Both the position numbers and the translations under genes were made by a program. Positions 1-7,923 of a stretch of DNA of 64,000 nt are shown one piece after another; the stretch's first letter is position 1, and the number at the start of each line of letters is the position of its first letter. Source of the DNA: Spirochaetaceae bacterium (lineage in GTDB: Bacteria; Spirochaetota; Spirochaetia; Treponematales; Treponemataceae); the NCBI GenBank assembly GCA_017614995.1, contig JAGAAX010000036.1:62001-126000 (forward strand), in the 5' to 3' direction. The notes under the pieces were generated by a model, which worked only from the letters and a program-made list of their open reading frames with translations, was not told the origin of the DNA and searched no databases.

Positions 1-2
1 AC

Positions 3-443
3 GGCAGACTATTGAACACAGTCTATTTTTCAATTGTGTTTATTCTTTTTATTGAAGCATTTTATATTTGCGGCTGGTTTGTCTCAAAAACAAATGTTGA
101 TTTAGAAAAGCTAAAAGAGAACTTAAAGCCCAAATCTAGACTTTTTGCAGTTATCGGCATTGCATTTCTGGCAATGACATTGTTCTGTGCATGCGTAAGA
201 ACCTCTTATGGTTATCAGGCTGCACTGATGATTGCAAATGGAAGGGCAGCCCAATACGACAGAGAAGCGAATGCCCGCGCCAAACTTGCGGAAAATTCAG
301 CAGGACAGGACATTAAGTTCAAATCTTTTACGGTAAAGCCGTCCTTGCTTTTCTTTGCAGATTTGTCGGCAAACCCAGATGAATGGCCGTGTACAGATTA
401 TGCAAAATTCTATAATCTAAAAAGCGCGTGTCTTGAAGAATAA
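3..443 (+). CDS. C-terminal part of a multi-spanning membrane protein, DUF6056-like (5' partial)
   Basis: The reading frame is open to the left edge of the window, so the start lies outside. Visible are two hydrophobic segments (about residues 4-26 and 46-66 of the readable part) separated by a short charged loop, then a soluble tail. The tail pattern, with an Arg near the middle, a late aspartate-rich stretch and a DEWPCTDYAKFY block, resembles the C-terminus of DUF6056/GtrII-like membrane glycosyltransferase-type proteins; that family call is from memory of the pattern. It ends 13 nt before the coaX ATG and could be co-transcribed with it. Function is not established. Confidence 0.55.
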   Translation, partial: GRLLNTVYFSIVFILFIEAFYICGWFVSKTNVDLEKLKENLKPKSRLFAVIGIAFLAMTLFCACVRTSYGYQAALMIANGRAAQYDREANARAKLAENSAGQDIKFKSFTVKPSLLFFADLSANPDEWPCTDYAKFYNLKSACLEE

Positions 444-456
444 AAGGAAGGTATCT

Positions 457-1254
457 ATGCTTTTAGCAATTGATGTCGGCAACACAAATGTTGTAATCGC
501 CTTGTTTCATGAAGCAGAGCTTGTACATGAATGGCGCATTAACAGCGATCCGAAACGCACCGCCGATGAATATATCTCTATTTTGTTGTCATTATTCCGC
601 GATGCAGGCTTGTCGCTTTCAGCCATAGATTCATCTGTAATGAGCACCGTTGTTCCTCAGCTTTTAGGCCCGTTTATCAGAGTAGTGGAACGGCTTAGCG
701 GCAAAAAGCCTTTAGTTGTAAATGCTTCAATTTATGACAAACTGCCTGTAAAAGTGCCGGAAACAGCCCTGCACGAAATTGGAACAGACTTAGTCTGCAA
801 TGCTGTAGAAGCCTATTTTCTCTGCAAAGAGTCTTGTATTGTTGTAGATTTTGGTACAGCACTTACTTTTACGGCACTTGCCGCTGACGGTCAAATCGAA
901 GGCGTCGCCATAACGCCCGGTCTCGGCACAGCTGTTACAGCCTTGTTCTCAAATACAGCCCAGCTGCCGTCTGTTCCTCTTGAAGCGCCGCCGTCAAGTC
1001 TCGGCACAAACACAATTCATTCGATTCAAGCCGGAATTGTGCTCGGCTACAAAGGTCTTGTAGAATCTTTGATAGCTGACATGAAACGCGACATGCACAA
1101 CAAAAACGGCACACCCGAATCTGAAATTCATGTCGTTGCAACCGGCGGACTTAACAGCGTACTTAAGCCCATTACATCTGTTTTTCAGCATGTAGACAAA
1201 CAGCTTACACTCAAAGGCTTAAGACGCATAGCCGAAATCTGTGGCGAATGCTGA
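457..1254 (+). CDS. coaX: Type III pantothenate kinase
   Basis: CoaX phosphorylates pantothenate with ATP in the first step of coenzyme A synthesis in the cytoplasm. The 265-aa product has the ASKHA-fold signatures of the family: DVGNTN at residues 6-11 (phosphate loop), GTD at 109-111 (pantothenate site) and DFGTA at 131-135 (second phosphate motif). The length fits the family (about 255-265 aa). The frame opens earlier at a TTG (433), but the ATG at 457 is preferred because an AAGGAAG Shine-Dalgarno sits just upstream and homologues begin with MLLAIDVGNT-like sequence. The type III enzyme is insensitive to CoA feedback, as known for the family. Confidence 0.95.
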   Translation: MLLAIDVGNTNVVIALFHEAELVHEWRINSDPKRTADEYISILLSLFRDAGLSLSAIDSSVMSTVVPQLLGPFIRVVERLSGKKPLVVNASIYDKLPVKVPETALHEIGTDLVCNAVEAYFLCKESCIVVDFGTALTFTALAADGQIEGVAITPGLGTAVTALFSNTAQLPSVPLEAPPSSLGTNTIHSIQAGIVLGYKGLVESLIADMKRDMHNKNGTPESEIHVVATGGLNSVLKPITSVFQHVDKQLTLKGLRRIAEICGEC

Positions 1255-1291
1255 GGAATCATCAATTCTTCAAAAAAGCGTTTGTTTGCTC

Positions 1292-1320
1292 TTGACTTAA
1301 ACGAGCTTATTTGTAATAAT
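1292..1320 (+). promoter_or_regulatory. Sigma-70-type promoter upstream of the 29-aa ribosomal-type gene
   Basis: TTGACT at 1292-1297, a 17-nt spacer and AATAAT at 1315-1320 match the sigma-70 consensus at five of six positions in each box. The GTG start of the small gene lies about 30 nt downstream, leaving a short leader with a GGAG Shine-Dalgarno (1341-1344). Confidence 0.6.
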
Positions 1321-1351
1321 AATCAACAAGTTTTCAATAAGGAGTGCCGTT

Positions 1352-1441
1352 GTGCCCTGCGGAAGAAAAAGAAAGAAGCAAAAGATTGCTACCCATAAGC
1401 GAAAGAAGAAGCTTAGACGGAACCGGCATAAGAGCAAGTAA
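1352..1441 (+). CDS. 29-aa basic protein, AURKAIP1/COX24-domain (bS22-like) ribosomal protein
   Basis: A very short gene starting at GTG with a GGAG Shine-Dalgarno 7 nt upstream. The 29-residue product is extremely basic (about 17 Lys, Arg or His residues) and consists almost entirely of the KRKKQKIATHKRKKKLRRNR-type pattern. That pattern defines AURKAIP1/COX24-domain proteins, the bacterial relatives of mitochondrial small-subunit protein mS38 and of mycobacterial bS22. Its own promoter upstream and a strong terminator downstream (1493-1534) support it as a separately expressed gene. It probably sits in the 30S subunit near the decoding site; this is inferred from the family. Confidence 0.8.
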   Translation: MPCGRKRKKQKIATHKRKKKLRRNRHKSK

Positions 1442-1492
1442 GGTCCGTTCCTGAGTTTTCGGGCTAACGACCTTTATAATTGTGCCAATTGA

Positions 1493-1534
1493 GACCGCCG
1501 CTTTGGTTTTATAACCGGGTGCGGTCTTTTTTTT
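1493..1534 (+). terminator. Rho-independent terminator after the 29-aa gene
   Basis: GACCGC (1493-1498) pairs with GCGGTC (1521-1526) and is followed by eight T residues. The loop is long and partly structured. It separates the small ribosomal-type gene from dxs and ends about 16 nt before the dxs Shine-Dalgarno, so dxs must be read through or have its own promoter in the gap. Confidence 0.75.
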
Positions 1535-1562
1535 AGTCAAATAGTTTGCAGAGGAACCAAAA

Positions 1563-3464
1563 ACGTTACTTTCCCAAATAAAATCACCTGAAGACATAAA
1601 GAATTTGTCCATAAAAGAGCTGAAACAACTTGCAGGCGAAATGAGAAATACTATCATTTCTGTTGTAGGCAAAAACGGCGGTCATTTAGCAAGTAACCTT
1701 GGTGTTGTAGAATTAACTATTGCATTGCACCGCGTTTTTAACAGCCCGAAAGACGCATTTATCTGGGACGTCGGACATCAGTGTTATCCTCATAAACTTT
1801 TGACCGGAAGATACGAAAAATTTGATACATTGCGCAAAGCAGGCGGAATTTCAGGCTTTACAAAAATTGCTGAAAGCGAGCATGATTTTTTTGATTCAGG
1901 ACATTCCTCAACGTCTATTTCTTCAGCATTAGGGCTGCTTGTCGGCAGAGATTTGCAGAACAGAGACGGCAAGGTTATCGCTGTTATTGGTGACGGCGCG
2001 CTTACAGGCGGAATGGCTTTTGAGGCACTTTCTCATGCAGGTCAGCTTGCCAAAAACCTTATAGTTATTCTAAACGACAATCAGATGTCTATAAGCGAGA
2101 ACACTGGCTCGCTTTCAAAATATCTTTCAAGACTGACGATGACTTCTCAATACCAGACTTTCAGACACCGTTTTGACCACATGGTAAAGAAAATTCCATT
2201 TGTAAATAAAGCACTTACAAATTTTGTTTTCCGCTTAAAACGCGGCTTAAAGGGAATTATCTTTAGAAACAATCTGTTCGTTGACTTCGGTTTTGAGTAT
2301 GTAGGCCCGCTTAACGGACACAGTATTGTTGAGCTTGAGACAGTCTTAAAGCGCGTTGCAAAAATCAACAGACCTGTAGTTGTTCACGTAGTTACACAAA
2401 AAGGAAGGGGCTACAGCCCTGCAGAAAATGACCCGACAACATTTCATGGCGTAGGGCCGTTCTGTATTTCAGACGGAACAGTCGAAAAATTTGACACATT
2501 AAGCTTTACAGAAGCATTTTCAAATGCAATGGTTACTCTCGGTGAAAAGCGCAAGGATATTGTTGCTGTTACCGCCGCAATGATGAAAGGTTCAGGCCTT
2601 ACAACATTTGCGCACCGCTTCCCAGACCGCTTTTTTGATGTAGGCATTGCAGAGCAGCACGCCGTAACTTTTGCAGGCGGTCTTGCCCGCGCAGGAATAA
2701 GACCGGTTGTAGCAATTTATTCAACATTTGTGCAGCGTTCGATAGACCAGGTTATTCATGATGTAGCGCTGCAAAAAGCACCGATAATTCTTGCATTAGA
2801 CCGCGCCGGCGCAGTGCCTGACGACGGCGAGACACATCAGGGCATTTTTGATATTTCGCTTTTCAGACCGATTCCAAATATGGTGCTTATTGCGCCGGCT
2901 TCAGCAGAAGAGCTCAACCTGTCTTTAGAATGGGCTTTGACACAGAATCTGCCGGTTGTAATCAGATACCCGAAATCGTCTTGCCCGACAGAACATGAAG
3001 CTTTTTCTCTGCCGATGAAAGAAGGCTGCGGCGTCATGGTTTCTACAGCCGAAGAAGCAAAGCTTCTGTTTGTATGCACAGGCGGCATTTTTCCGGAAGT
3101 GCTTGAAGCTTCAAGACAGCTTCTGCTTAAAGGCGTGCCGAACGACATCTATAACTTACGCTTTATTAAGCCGCTCAATCAGGAGCATTTTCTCAATATT
3201 GTTGCAGAATATGAAGCAGTCGTATTCGTCGAGGACGGAGTACGCATAGGCGGCATAGGCGCATATCTTGAATCGCTGATTCATGTTCACTTTCCAAAAA
3301 TCCGCTCTAAAGTATGCGGCTTTTCTGATAGTTTTATTCCACAGGGCAAACGCTCACAGATACTTGAAAGTGCAGGGCTTGCGCCTTTTCAGCTTGCACT
3401 TGAAGCAGAGCTGCTTATTTCAAAATCAGCTGAAGTTTCAAAAGAAAGGGAAAAATCTTTATGA
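1563..3464 (+). CDS. dxs: 1-deoxy-D-xylulose-5-phosphate synthase, probably ACG start
   Basis: DXS condenses pyruvate and glyceraldehyde-3-phosphate with thiamine diphosphate in the first step of the MEP isoprenoid pathway. Seen are HQCYPHK near residue 73, the ThDP motif GDGALTGG (about 143-150) and DGETHQGIFD in the Pyr domain, in the usual order for a protein of about 630 aa. The first standard start in frame is TTG at 1605, but the codons just upstream (1566-1604) read LLSQIKSPEDIKN, which matches the conserved DXS N-terminus, and the frame is closed at 1542. The only well-placed start is ACG at 1563, 8 nt after a GAGG Shine-Dalgarno (1551-1554). The 3' end overlaps folP by ATGA. Confidence 0.9.
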   Translation, partial: TLLSQIKSPEDIKNLSIKELKQLAGEMRNTIISVVGKNGGHLASNLGVVELTIALHRVFNSPKDAFIWDVGHQCYPHKLLTGRYEKFDTLRKAGGISGFTKIAESEHDFFDSGHSSTSISSALGLLVGRDLQNRDGKVIAVIGDGALTGGMAFEALSHAGQLAKNLIVILNDNQMSISENTGSLSKYLSRLTMTSQYQTFRHRFDHMVKKIPFVNKALTNFVFRLKRGLKGIIFRNNLFVDFGFEYVGPLNGHSIVELETVLKRVAKINRPVVVHVVTQKGRGYSPAENDPTTFHGVGPFCISDGTVEKFDTLSFTEAFSNAMVTLGEKRKDIVAVTAAMMKGSGLTTFAHRFPDRFFDVGIAEQHAVTFAGGLARAGIRPVVAIYSTFVQRSIDQVIHDVALQKAPIILALDRAGAVPDDGETHQGIFDISLFRPIPNMVLIAPASAEELNLSLEWALTQNLPVVIRYPKSSCPTEHEAFSLPMKEGCGVMVSTAEEAKLLFVCTGGIFPEVLEASRQLLLKGVPNDIYNLRFIKPLNQEHFLNIVAEYEAVVFVEDGVRIGGIGAYLESLIHVHFPKIRSKVCGFSDSFIPQGKRSQILESAGLAPFQLALEAELLISKSAEVSKEREKSL

Positions 3465-4324
3465 TGCAGTATAAAGAAGCCGCTCCGCTCAAATTAAAAG
3501 ACAGAATAATTTCACCTAAAAACGGCGTTTTCTTAATGGGAATCTTGAACGTAACGCCGGATTCATTTTTTGCGGAAAGCAGGGCAACCGAGCTTGATAA
3601 AGCGCTTGAAAAAGCTCTTGCCATGGTTGAGGACGGCGCAGACATCATCGACATCGGTGCAGAATCTACGCGCCCCGGCTCACTTTACGTTTCAGAAGAC
3701 GAAGAAATAAACAGGCTTATTCCATTTCTAAAGCTTTTCCGCAAGCACTCGGACTGTCCGGTTTCAATTGATACACGTAAATTTAATGTTTTCAAAACCG
3801 CTTTTGAAGAGGGTGCAGACATATTAAACGACATTTCTGCACTCGAAGATTCGCCTGAACTTGCGCCTTTCTGCGCAGAAAACAAACTTCCTGTAATATT
3901 AATGCATAAAAGAGAAAAACCTGATGTTATGATGCAGAAAGTGTGTTATAATGATGCAGTCAGCGAAATTTCGGCATATTTAAAAGAACGCGCAGACTTT
4001 GCAATAAAGAGCGGTATCGCCAAAGAAAAGATAATCTTAGATCCGGGCATTGGTTTTGCAAAAGATTTTGAAACAAACTGCAAAATCATAAAGCACACGT
4101 CTGATTTTGGTCTTGACGACGCATATCCTGTTCTTATTGGTGCATCAAGAAAGCAGTGTGTCGGTCAGCTTACAGGCAAACCGACAGAAGAAAGACTTGC
4201 CGGTACACTGGCAATACATCAGCTTGCCGTTCTGCATGGTGCCCAATATATAAGGGCGCATGACGTAAAAGAAACCGCTGATATGCTGAAAACACTAAAA
4301 GGAATAGAGTGTGACATCATTTGA
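3461..4324 (+). CDS. folP: Dihydropteroate synthase
   Basis: FolP condenses p-aminobenzoate with 6-hydroxymethyl-dihydropterin diphosphate to give dihydropteroate for folate synthesis. The 287-aa protein shows the family signatures in order: GILNVTPDSF (27-36), DIGAESTRPG near 65-74, NDIS in the pterin pocket, LDPGIGFAK, the IGASRK loop and an RAHDV C-terminal motif. The start ATG overlaps the dxs stop (ATGA), and cdaA begins 14 nt before its end, so it is translated within the dxs-folP-cdaA-cdaR unit. Two ATGs are in tandem at 3461 and 3464; either may be used. Confidence 0.95.
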   Translation: MMQYKEAAPLKLKDRIISPKNGVFLMGILNVTPDSFFAESRATELDKALEKALAMVEDGADIIDIGAESTRPGSLYVSEDEEINRLIPFLKLFRKHSDCPVSIDTRKFNVFKTAFEEGADILNDISALEDSPELAPFCAENKLPVILMHKREKPDVMMQKVCYNDAVSEISAYLKERADFAIKSGIAKEKIILDPGIGFAKDFETNCKIIKHTSDFGLDDAYPVLIGASRKQCVGQLTGKPTEERLAGTLAIHQLAVLHGAQYIRAHDVKETADMLKTLKGIECDII

Positions 4325-5129
4325 TCAATGGGTACAGTTTTATTTAACATATTTCAGACCTGTTATAGATATACTTATTCTGACTTATATTCTCTATAAG
4401 ATTTACGGAATAATCGAGAAAACACATGCTGTTCAGCTGTTGAAAGGCGCGCTGCTTATTCTTGTTATATACGCAGTTGCAAAAGCCTTGCAGTTATCAA
4501 TGCTTTTATGGCTTTTAAATATGCTCGCGCCTGGTCTTCTTGTTGGTGTTGCAATCATCTTTCAGCCTGAATTACGAAAAATCTTCTTAAAGCTTGGCCA
4601 GGTAAGACCTTTCACTTACATGCAGAAAAACAAACATTCGCACATAGACCCTGTACTTACAGCCGCAGAGGTGCTTTCAAGCCAGCGGCGCGGTATGCTT
4701 GTTGTATTCATGAGACACACTGAACTTAATGATATTGCAGAAACAGGTACAAGGGTAAATGCCGAATTGTCTTCAAGTCTTTTGATTACAATTTTTGGGC
4801 ACGACACCCCTATGCATGACGGTGCAGTTCTTGTTCAGGACGGCAAAGTTATTGCAGCCGGCTGCTTTCTGCCGCTTTCAGAACAGCAGAACATCAGAAA
4901 GACATTCGGTACAAGACACCGCGCCGCGCTCGGCATGAGCGAGCAGACTGACGCCGTTGTTCTTGTTGTTTCAGAAGAAAGCGGTGCTATCAGTCTTGCC
5001 TACGATTCAAAGCTTTATTATGACCTGCCAATGGATGTGTTATATTCAACCCTTGAAGCTGAATTAGACTTGAAATCAGAAACAAATTCTTCTAAGGACG
5101 AGCGTTATGAAAAAAATTCAGTTAATTGA
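4311..5129 (+). CDS. cdaA: Diadenylate cyclase, membrane-bound CdaA type
   Basis: CdaA makes cyclic di-AMP from two ATP at the inner face of the membrane. Three hydrophobic segments occupy about residues 16-33, 43-62 and 66-85, followed by a DisA_N/DAC domain with the catalytic DGA (170-172) and RHRAA (202-206) motifs intact. Length (272 aa) is typical. It starts with GTG at 4311, preceded by an AAAGGA Shine-Dalgarno, inside the end of folP, and its end overlaps cdaR by 23 nt. The pairing with a YbbR protein is the conserved CdaA-CdaR arrangement known from Firmicutes; glmM, which often follows there, is absent here. Confidence 0.93.
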   Translation: MTSFDQWVQFYLTYFRPVIDILILTYILYKIYGIIEKTHAVQLLKGALLILVIYAVAKALQLSMLLWLLNMLAPGLLVGVAIIFQPELRKIFLKLGQVRPFTYMQKNKHSHIDPVLTAAEVLSSQRRGMLVVFMRHTELNDIAETGTRVNAELSSSLLITIFGHDTPMHDGAVLVQDGKVIAAGCFLPLSEQQNIRKTFGTRHRAALGMSEQTDAVVLVVSEESGAISLAYDSKLYYDLPMDVLYSTLEAELDLKSETNSSKDERYEKNSVN

Positions 5130-6084
5130 AAAAGTAACGCATAACTGGCAGATTAAAATTGTTTGTCTCATAATCTCTGTTTTGTTGTATTTCACCTATC
5201 AGGGAAACATAATGGAAACGCGCATTTTTTCTGTGCCGCTTTCAGTTGTTGCTAACAGAGATTTAGTGCCGGCACAAAAGACGCCGAAAACAATCCGGAT
5301 TGTTGTAAAAGCTTCAAAAGATATTATTGATACTTTGCAGACAGGCGATTTTTCAGCCTATATTGACGCAGACCAGTATCTTCAAAAAGGAATTTATTCA
5401 ATACCTATACAGATAAATCTTTCTCAAAGGGCACAGCTTTTTGAGCCGCTTCAGGTAGACCCAAAACCAAAAGTTATTACCATGCTGCTTGAGGAACGCA
5501 CTGTAAGAGATATTCCTATAAAGCCGATTTTTACCGGTGAAGTTGATGAAGGCTTTGAAGTTACAGGCTATTCATGCTCACCTGATCAGATAACAATTAC
5601 CGGCCCGAAAACCGCTGTTGAGAATTCATCTGCAACATTATCGATTGTTCTGCCACTTGCAAACAAGAATGCGCCTTTTACGCAGACAACACAGATTAAG
5701 CCGCTTATACCGAACGACCTTATAAACATTTCAGGTGCAAGTTCAGTTTACATGAATGTCAATATTCTGCCTAAACAGCTTTCAAAGACATTTTCTGGTG
5801 TTACTGCAAATTTTGTGTCTTTAAATCCGTATTTTCAGGTAAAGCAGCTTTCAAATTTGTCAATTACGGTTTCTGGTGCGCAGAATACACTGAAAAACTA
5901 CAAGCCGTCGCAATACACAGCACAAGTAGACTGCTCGTCAATTGAAACAGAAGGTGAATACTCGCTTCCAGTATCAATTCATTTGCCAGATGGGCTTACG
6001 CTTGTTTCAATTTCCGCCGATTATATCAATATATCAGTTGAACCGGCTCCTGTAATTCTGCCTGAGGTTTCTGGTGCACAGTAG
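5107..6084 (+). CDS. YbbR-domain protein, CdaR-like regulator of CdaA
   Basis: A 325-aa protein with one N-terminal transmembrane segment (about residues 16-34) and an extracytoplasmic region of beta-rich YbbR repeats. One repeat core is visible at RDIPIKPIFTGEVDEGF, with a following GPKTAVE element. In Firmicutes CdaR binds CdaA through the membrane and modulates c-di-AMP synthesis; by context this protein should do the same. The start codon lies within the 3' end of cdaA, so translation is probably coupled. It is followed by three strong hairpins. Confidence 0.85.
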   Translation: MKKIQLIEKVTHNWQIKIVCLIISVLLYFTYQGNIMETRIFSVPLSVVANRDLVPAQKTPKTIRIVVKASKDIIDTLQTGDFSAYIDADQYLQKGIYSIPIQINLSQRAQLFEPLQVDPKPKVITMLLEERTVRDIPIKPIFTGEVDEGFEVTGYSCSPDQITITGPKTAVENSSATLSIVLPLANKNAPFTQTTQIKPLIPNDLINISGASSVYMNVNILPKQLSKTFSGVTANFVSLNPYFQVKQLSNLSITVSGAQNTLKNYKPSQYTAQVDCSSIETEGEYSLPVSIHLPDGLTLVSISADYINISVEPAPVILPEVSGAQ

Positions 6085-6095
6085 AGCTAATGGGC

Positions 6096-6218
6096 ATCTC
6101 GAAAAAGTCACTGCTGTGCCTTTTTCGAGATTGCCGCCGAGTTGTAAATCGCTAAAATGGCGCGATTTACAACATCGCATTTTCAAAGTTACCTCTAAAA
6201 ACTGAAGTTTTTAGAGGT
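6096..6218. repeat. Cluster of three consecutive perfect hairpins
   Basis: Three inverted repeats follow the cdaR-like gene: 6096-6107 with 6120-6131 (12 bp, loop 12), 6141-6152 with 6162-6173 (12 bp, loop 9) and 6191-6203 with 6206-6218 (13 bp, minimal loop). All stems are perfect. None is followed by a convincing T run except weakly, so they are not simply stacked terminators. They lie between cdaR and the DUF2225 gene and could terminate, stabilise or attenuate the transcript. Confidence 0.75.
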
Positions 6219-6243
6219 TCCCTTATTCAAAGAGAGGACTGAA

Positions 6244-7143
6244 ATGTACAAAAAACACGTTATTGAATCTAAGACACTTCAATTAACTTATTTTTCAAAG
6301 CAGAAAATAACTTGTCCTGCATGTGGTGCAGAATTTCCACGCGAAGAACTGCTTTCAGGCAGCGGACGTCTTCTTGCAGGTGAATTGACTGATGAGCTGC
6401 GGAGAAACTACATACCTTCTCAAAAATACGGTCGTGTTTATCCGCTGGTTTATTCAATTGGTGTTTGTCCTCAATGTTTTCTTGCATTGTTCTGGAATGA
6501 TTTTACCTCAATTGATAAGACATTGGCTGAACAGCTTTGTGAATCATCACAGGAGCGCGTCGATACAGTAAAGACAATTTTTCCGTATTTTGACTTTATG
6601 CACAACAGAACACTGATTGACGGTGCAGCCGCCAATTATCTTGCGCTTTTGTGTTACGAAAAACTGCCGGCAACAAAGTATTCAACAACAATGCGCCGCG
6701 CAATGCTTACATTAAGGCTTGCATGGATGTCTAATGACCTTCATGAAGTCTGTCCTGACAGAAACTACGACTATATTGCTTCGGTTTTCTACCAGAAAGC
6801 AATGTTCTTTTACAATGAAGCAGTACGCAAAGAATCAAACGGAGAGGAGCGTATCGGCAATATCGGCTCTTACGGTCCGGACTTGGACAAAAACTACGGT
6901 TTTGACGGCTGTGTTTATCTTACGGGTCTGCTTTATTACAAATACGGACAGACAGACAACCAGGAAGCAAGACTTAAAGCGCTTGACGAGCATAAACGCG
7001 CGCTTGCACGTATGTTCGGTTTGGGAAAATCTTCAAAAGCAAAACCTGGTCCGCTTCTTGAACACTCAAGAGACTTGTACGACAAGCTTACAGCCGAACT
7101 TAAAGCGGCAAATGCACTCAACGAAGATGATGATGACGAATAA
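6244..7143 (+). CDS. DUF2225 family protein with zinc-binding N-terminus
   Basis: The 299-aa product has two CxxC pairs (C24/C27 in CPACG and C75/C78 in CPQC), likely a zinc ribbon, followed by a helical TPR-like region with many Tyr and Ala residues and an acidic tail of Glu and Asp. This is the DUF2225 family, common in spirochaetes and Firmicutes and of unknown function. A strong AGAGAGGA Shine-Dalgarno precedes the ATG. The stop abuts the truA start with no gap, so the two are co-translated. Confidence 0.8.
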   Translation: MYKKHVIESKTLQLTYFSKQKITCPACGAEFPREELLSGSGRLLAGELTDELRRNYIPSQKYGRVYPLVYSIGVCPQCFLALFWNDFTSIDKTLAEQLCESSQERVDTVKTIFPYFDFMHNRTLIDGAAANYLALLCYEKLPATKYSTTMRRAMLTLRLAWMSNDLHEVCPDRNYDYIASVFYQKAMFFYNEAVRKESNGEERIGNIGSYGPDLDKNYGFDGCVYLTGLLYYKYGQTDNQEARLKALDEHKRALARMFGLGKSSKAKPGPLLEHSRDLYDKLTAELKAANALNEDDDDE

Positions 7144-7923
7144 ATGAGGAACATTCTTCTTACAATCTCTTATGACGGTACAAATTTCTGCGGCTGGCAG
7201 AAGCAGGACGGACAGCGTACTGTTCAAGGTGAAATAGAAAAAGTTCTGGAAATTGTTCATAAATCACAGATTGATTTGCATGGCTCAGGCCGGACAGATT
7301 CTGGCGTACATGCCGCCGCGCAGGCGGCAACATTTTTTTCCCCGATAGATTCTATCCCTGTAGAAAATTATCCGCTTGCGCTTAATTCGCACCTTCCTAA
7401 AGACATACGGATTATGTCAGCGAGAGTTGTCGATGATTCATTTCATGCGCGTTTCTCTGCAACAAAGCGGACATACAGATACTTTCTGCATTGCGGAAGC
7501 ACACCGCCCGCACACGAGATGAACTACGTCTGGTGCATTCACCGGAAAATCGACATTGCACGCCTTAACAGAATGGCTTCTGTTCTGCATGGCGAAATTG
7601 ACTGTGCAACTTTTGCAGCAAGCGGAGACGCAAGCAAGTCCACATTCAGATATATTGAACATGCCGTCTTTTTTACAGAAGGCGACAAACTTGTCTTTGA
7701 GATTTGTGCAAACGCCTTCTTGTGGAAAATGGTGCGCTCAATTGTAGGTAGTCTGCTTTATTATGAAAAACAGGGCATGGACAAAGACGGCTTTGCAAAA
7801 ATCGTTTCTTCATGTGACAGAAAACTTGCAGGCCCGACTGCACCGCCTGAAGGGCTTTTTTTGTGGAGCGTAGGCTTTGACGGCATAAGGAGAGGGCCGG
7901 GCACACAAAAAGACGGCGGCTAA
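7144..7923 (+). CDS. truA: tRNA pseudouridine(38-40) synthase
   Basis: TruA isomerises uridines 38-40 in the anticodon arm of tRNA. The 259-aa protein has the N-terminal ISYDGTNFCGWQ motif and the catalytic aspartate D52 in GRTDSGVHA, plus the later FHARFSA and FLWKMVR motifs. Length matches the family. It starts directly after the stop of the DUF2225 gene and its last codons overlap the convergent priA end by 4 nt, so no terminator separates the two. Confidence 0.96.
   Translation: MRNILLTISYDGTNFCGWQKQDGQRTVQGEIEKVLEIVHKSQIDLHGSGRTDSGVHAAAQAATFFSPIDSIPVENYPLALNSHLPKDIRIMSARVVDDSFHARFSATKRTYRYFLHCGSTPPAHEMNYVWCIHRKIDIARLNRMASVLHGEIDCATFAASGDASKSTFRYIEHAVFFTEGDKLVFEICANAFLWKMVRSIVGSLLYYEKQGMDKDGFAKIVSSCDRKLAGPTAPPEGLFLWSVGFDGIRRGPGTQKDGG

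Noticed and set aside
1334-1672. 112-aa open frame on the minus strand over the small ribosomal gene and terminator
   Set aside because: It covers a real promoter-gene-terminator unit and the dxs start on the plus strand and matches no family.
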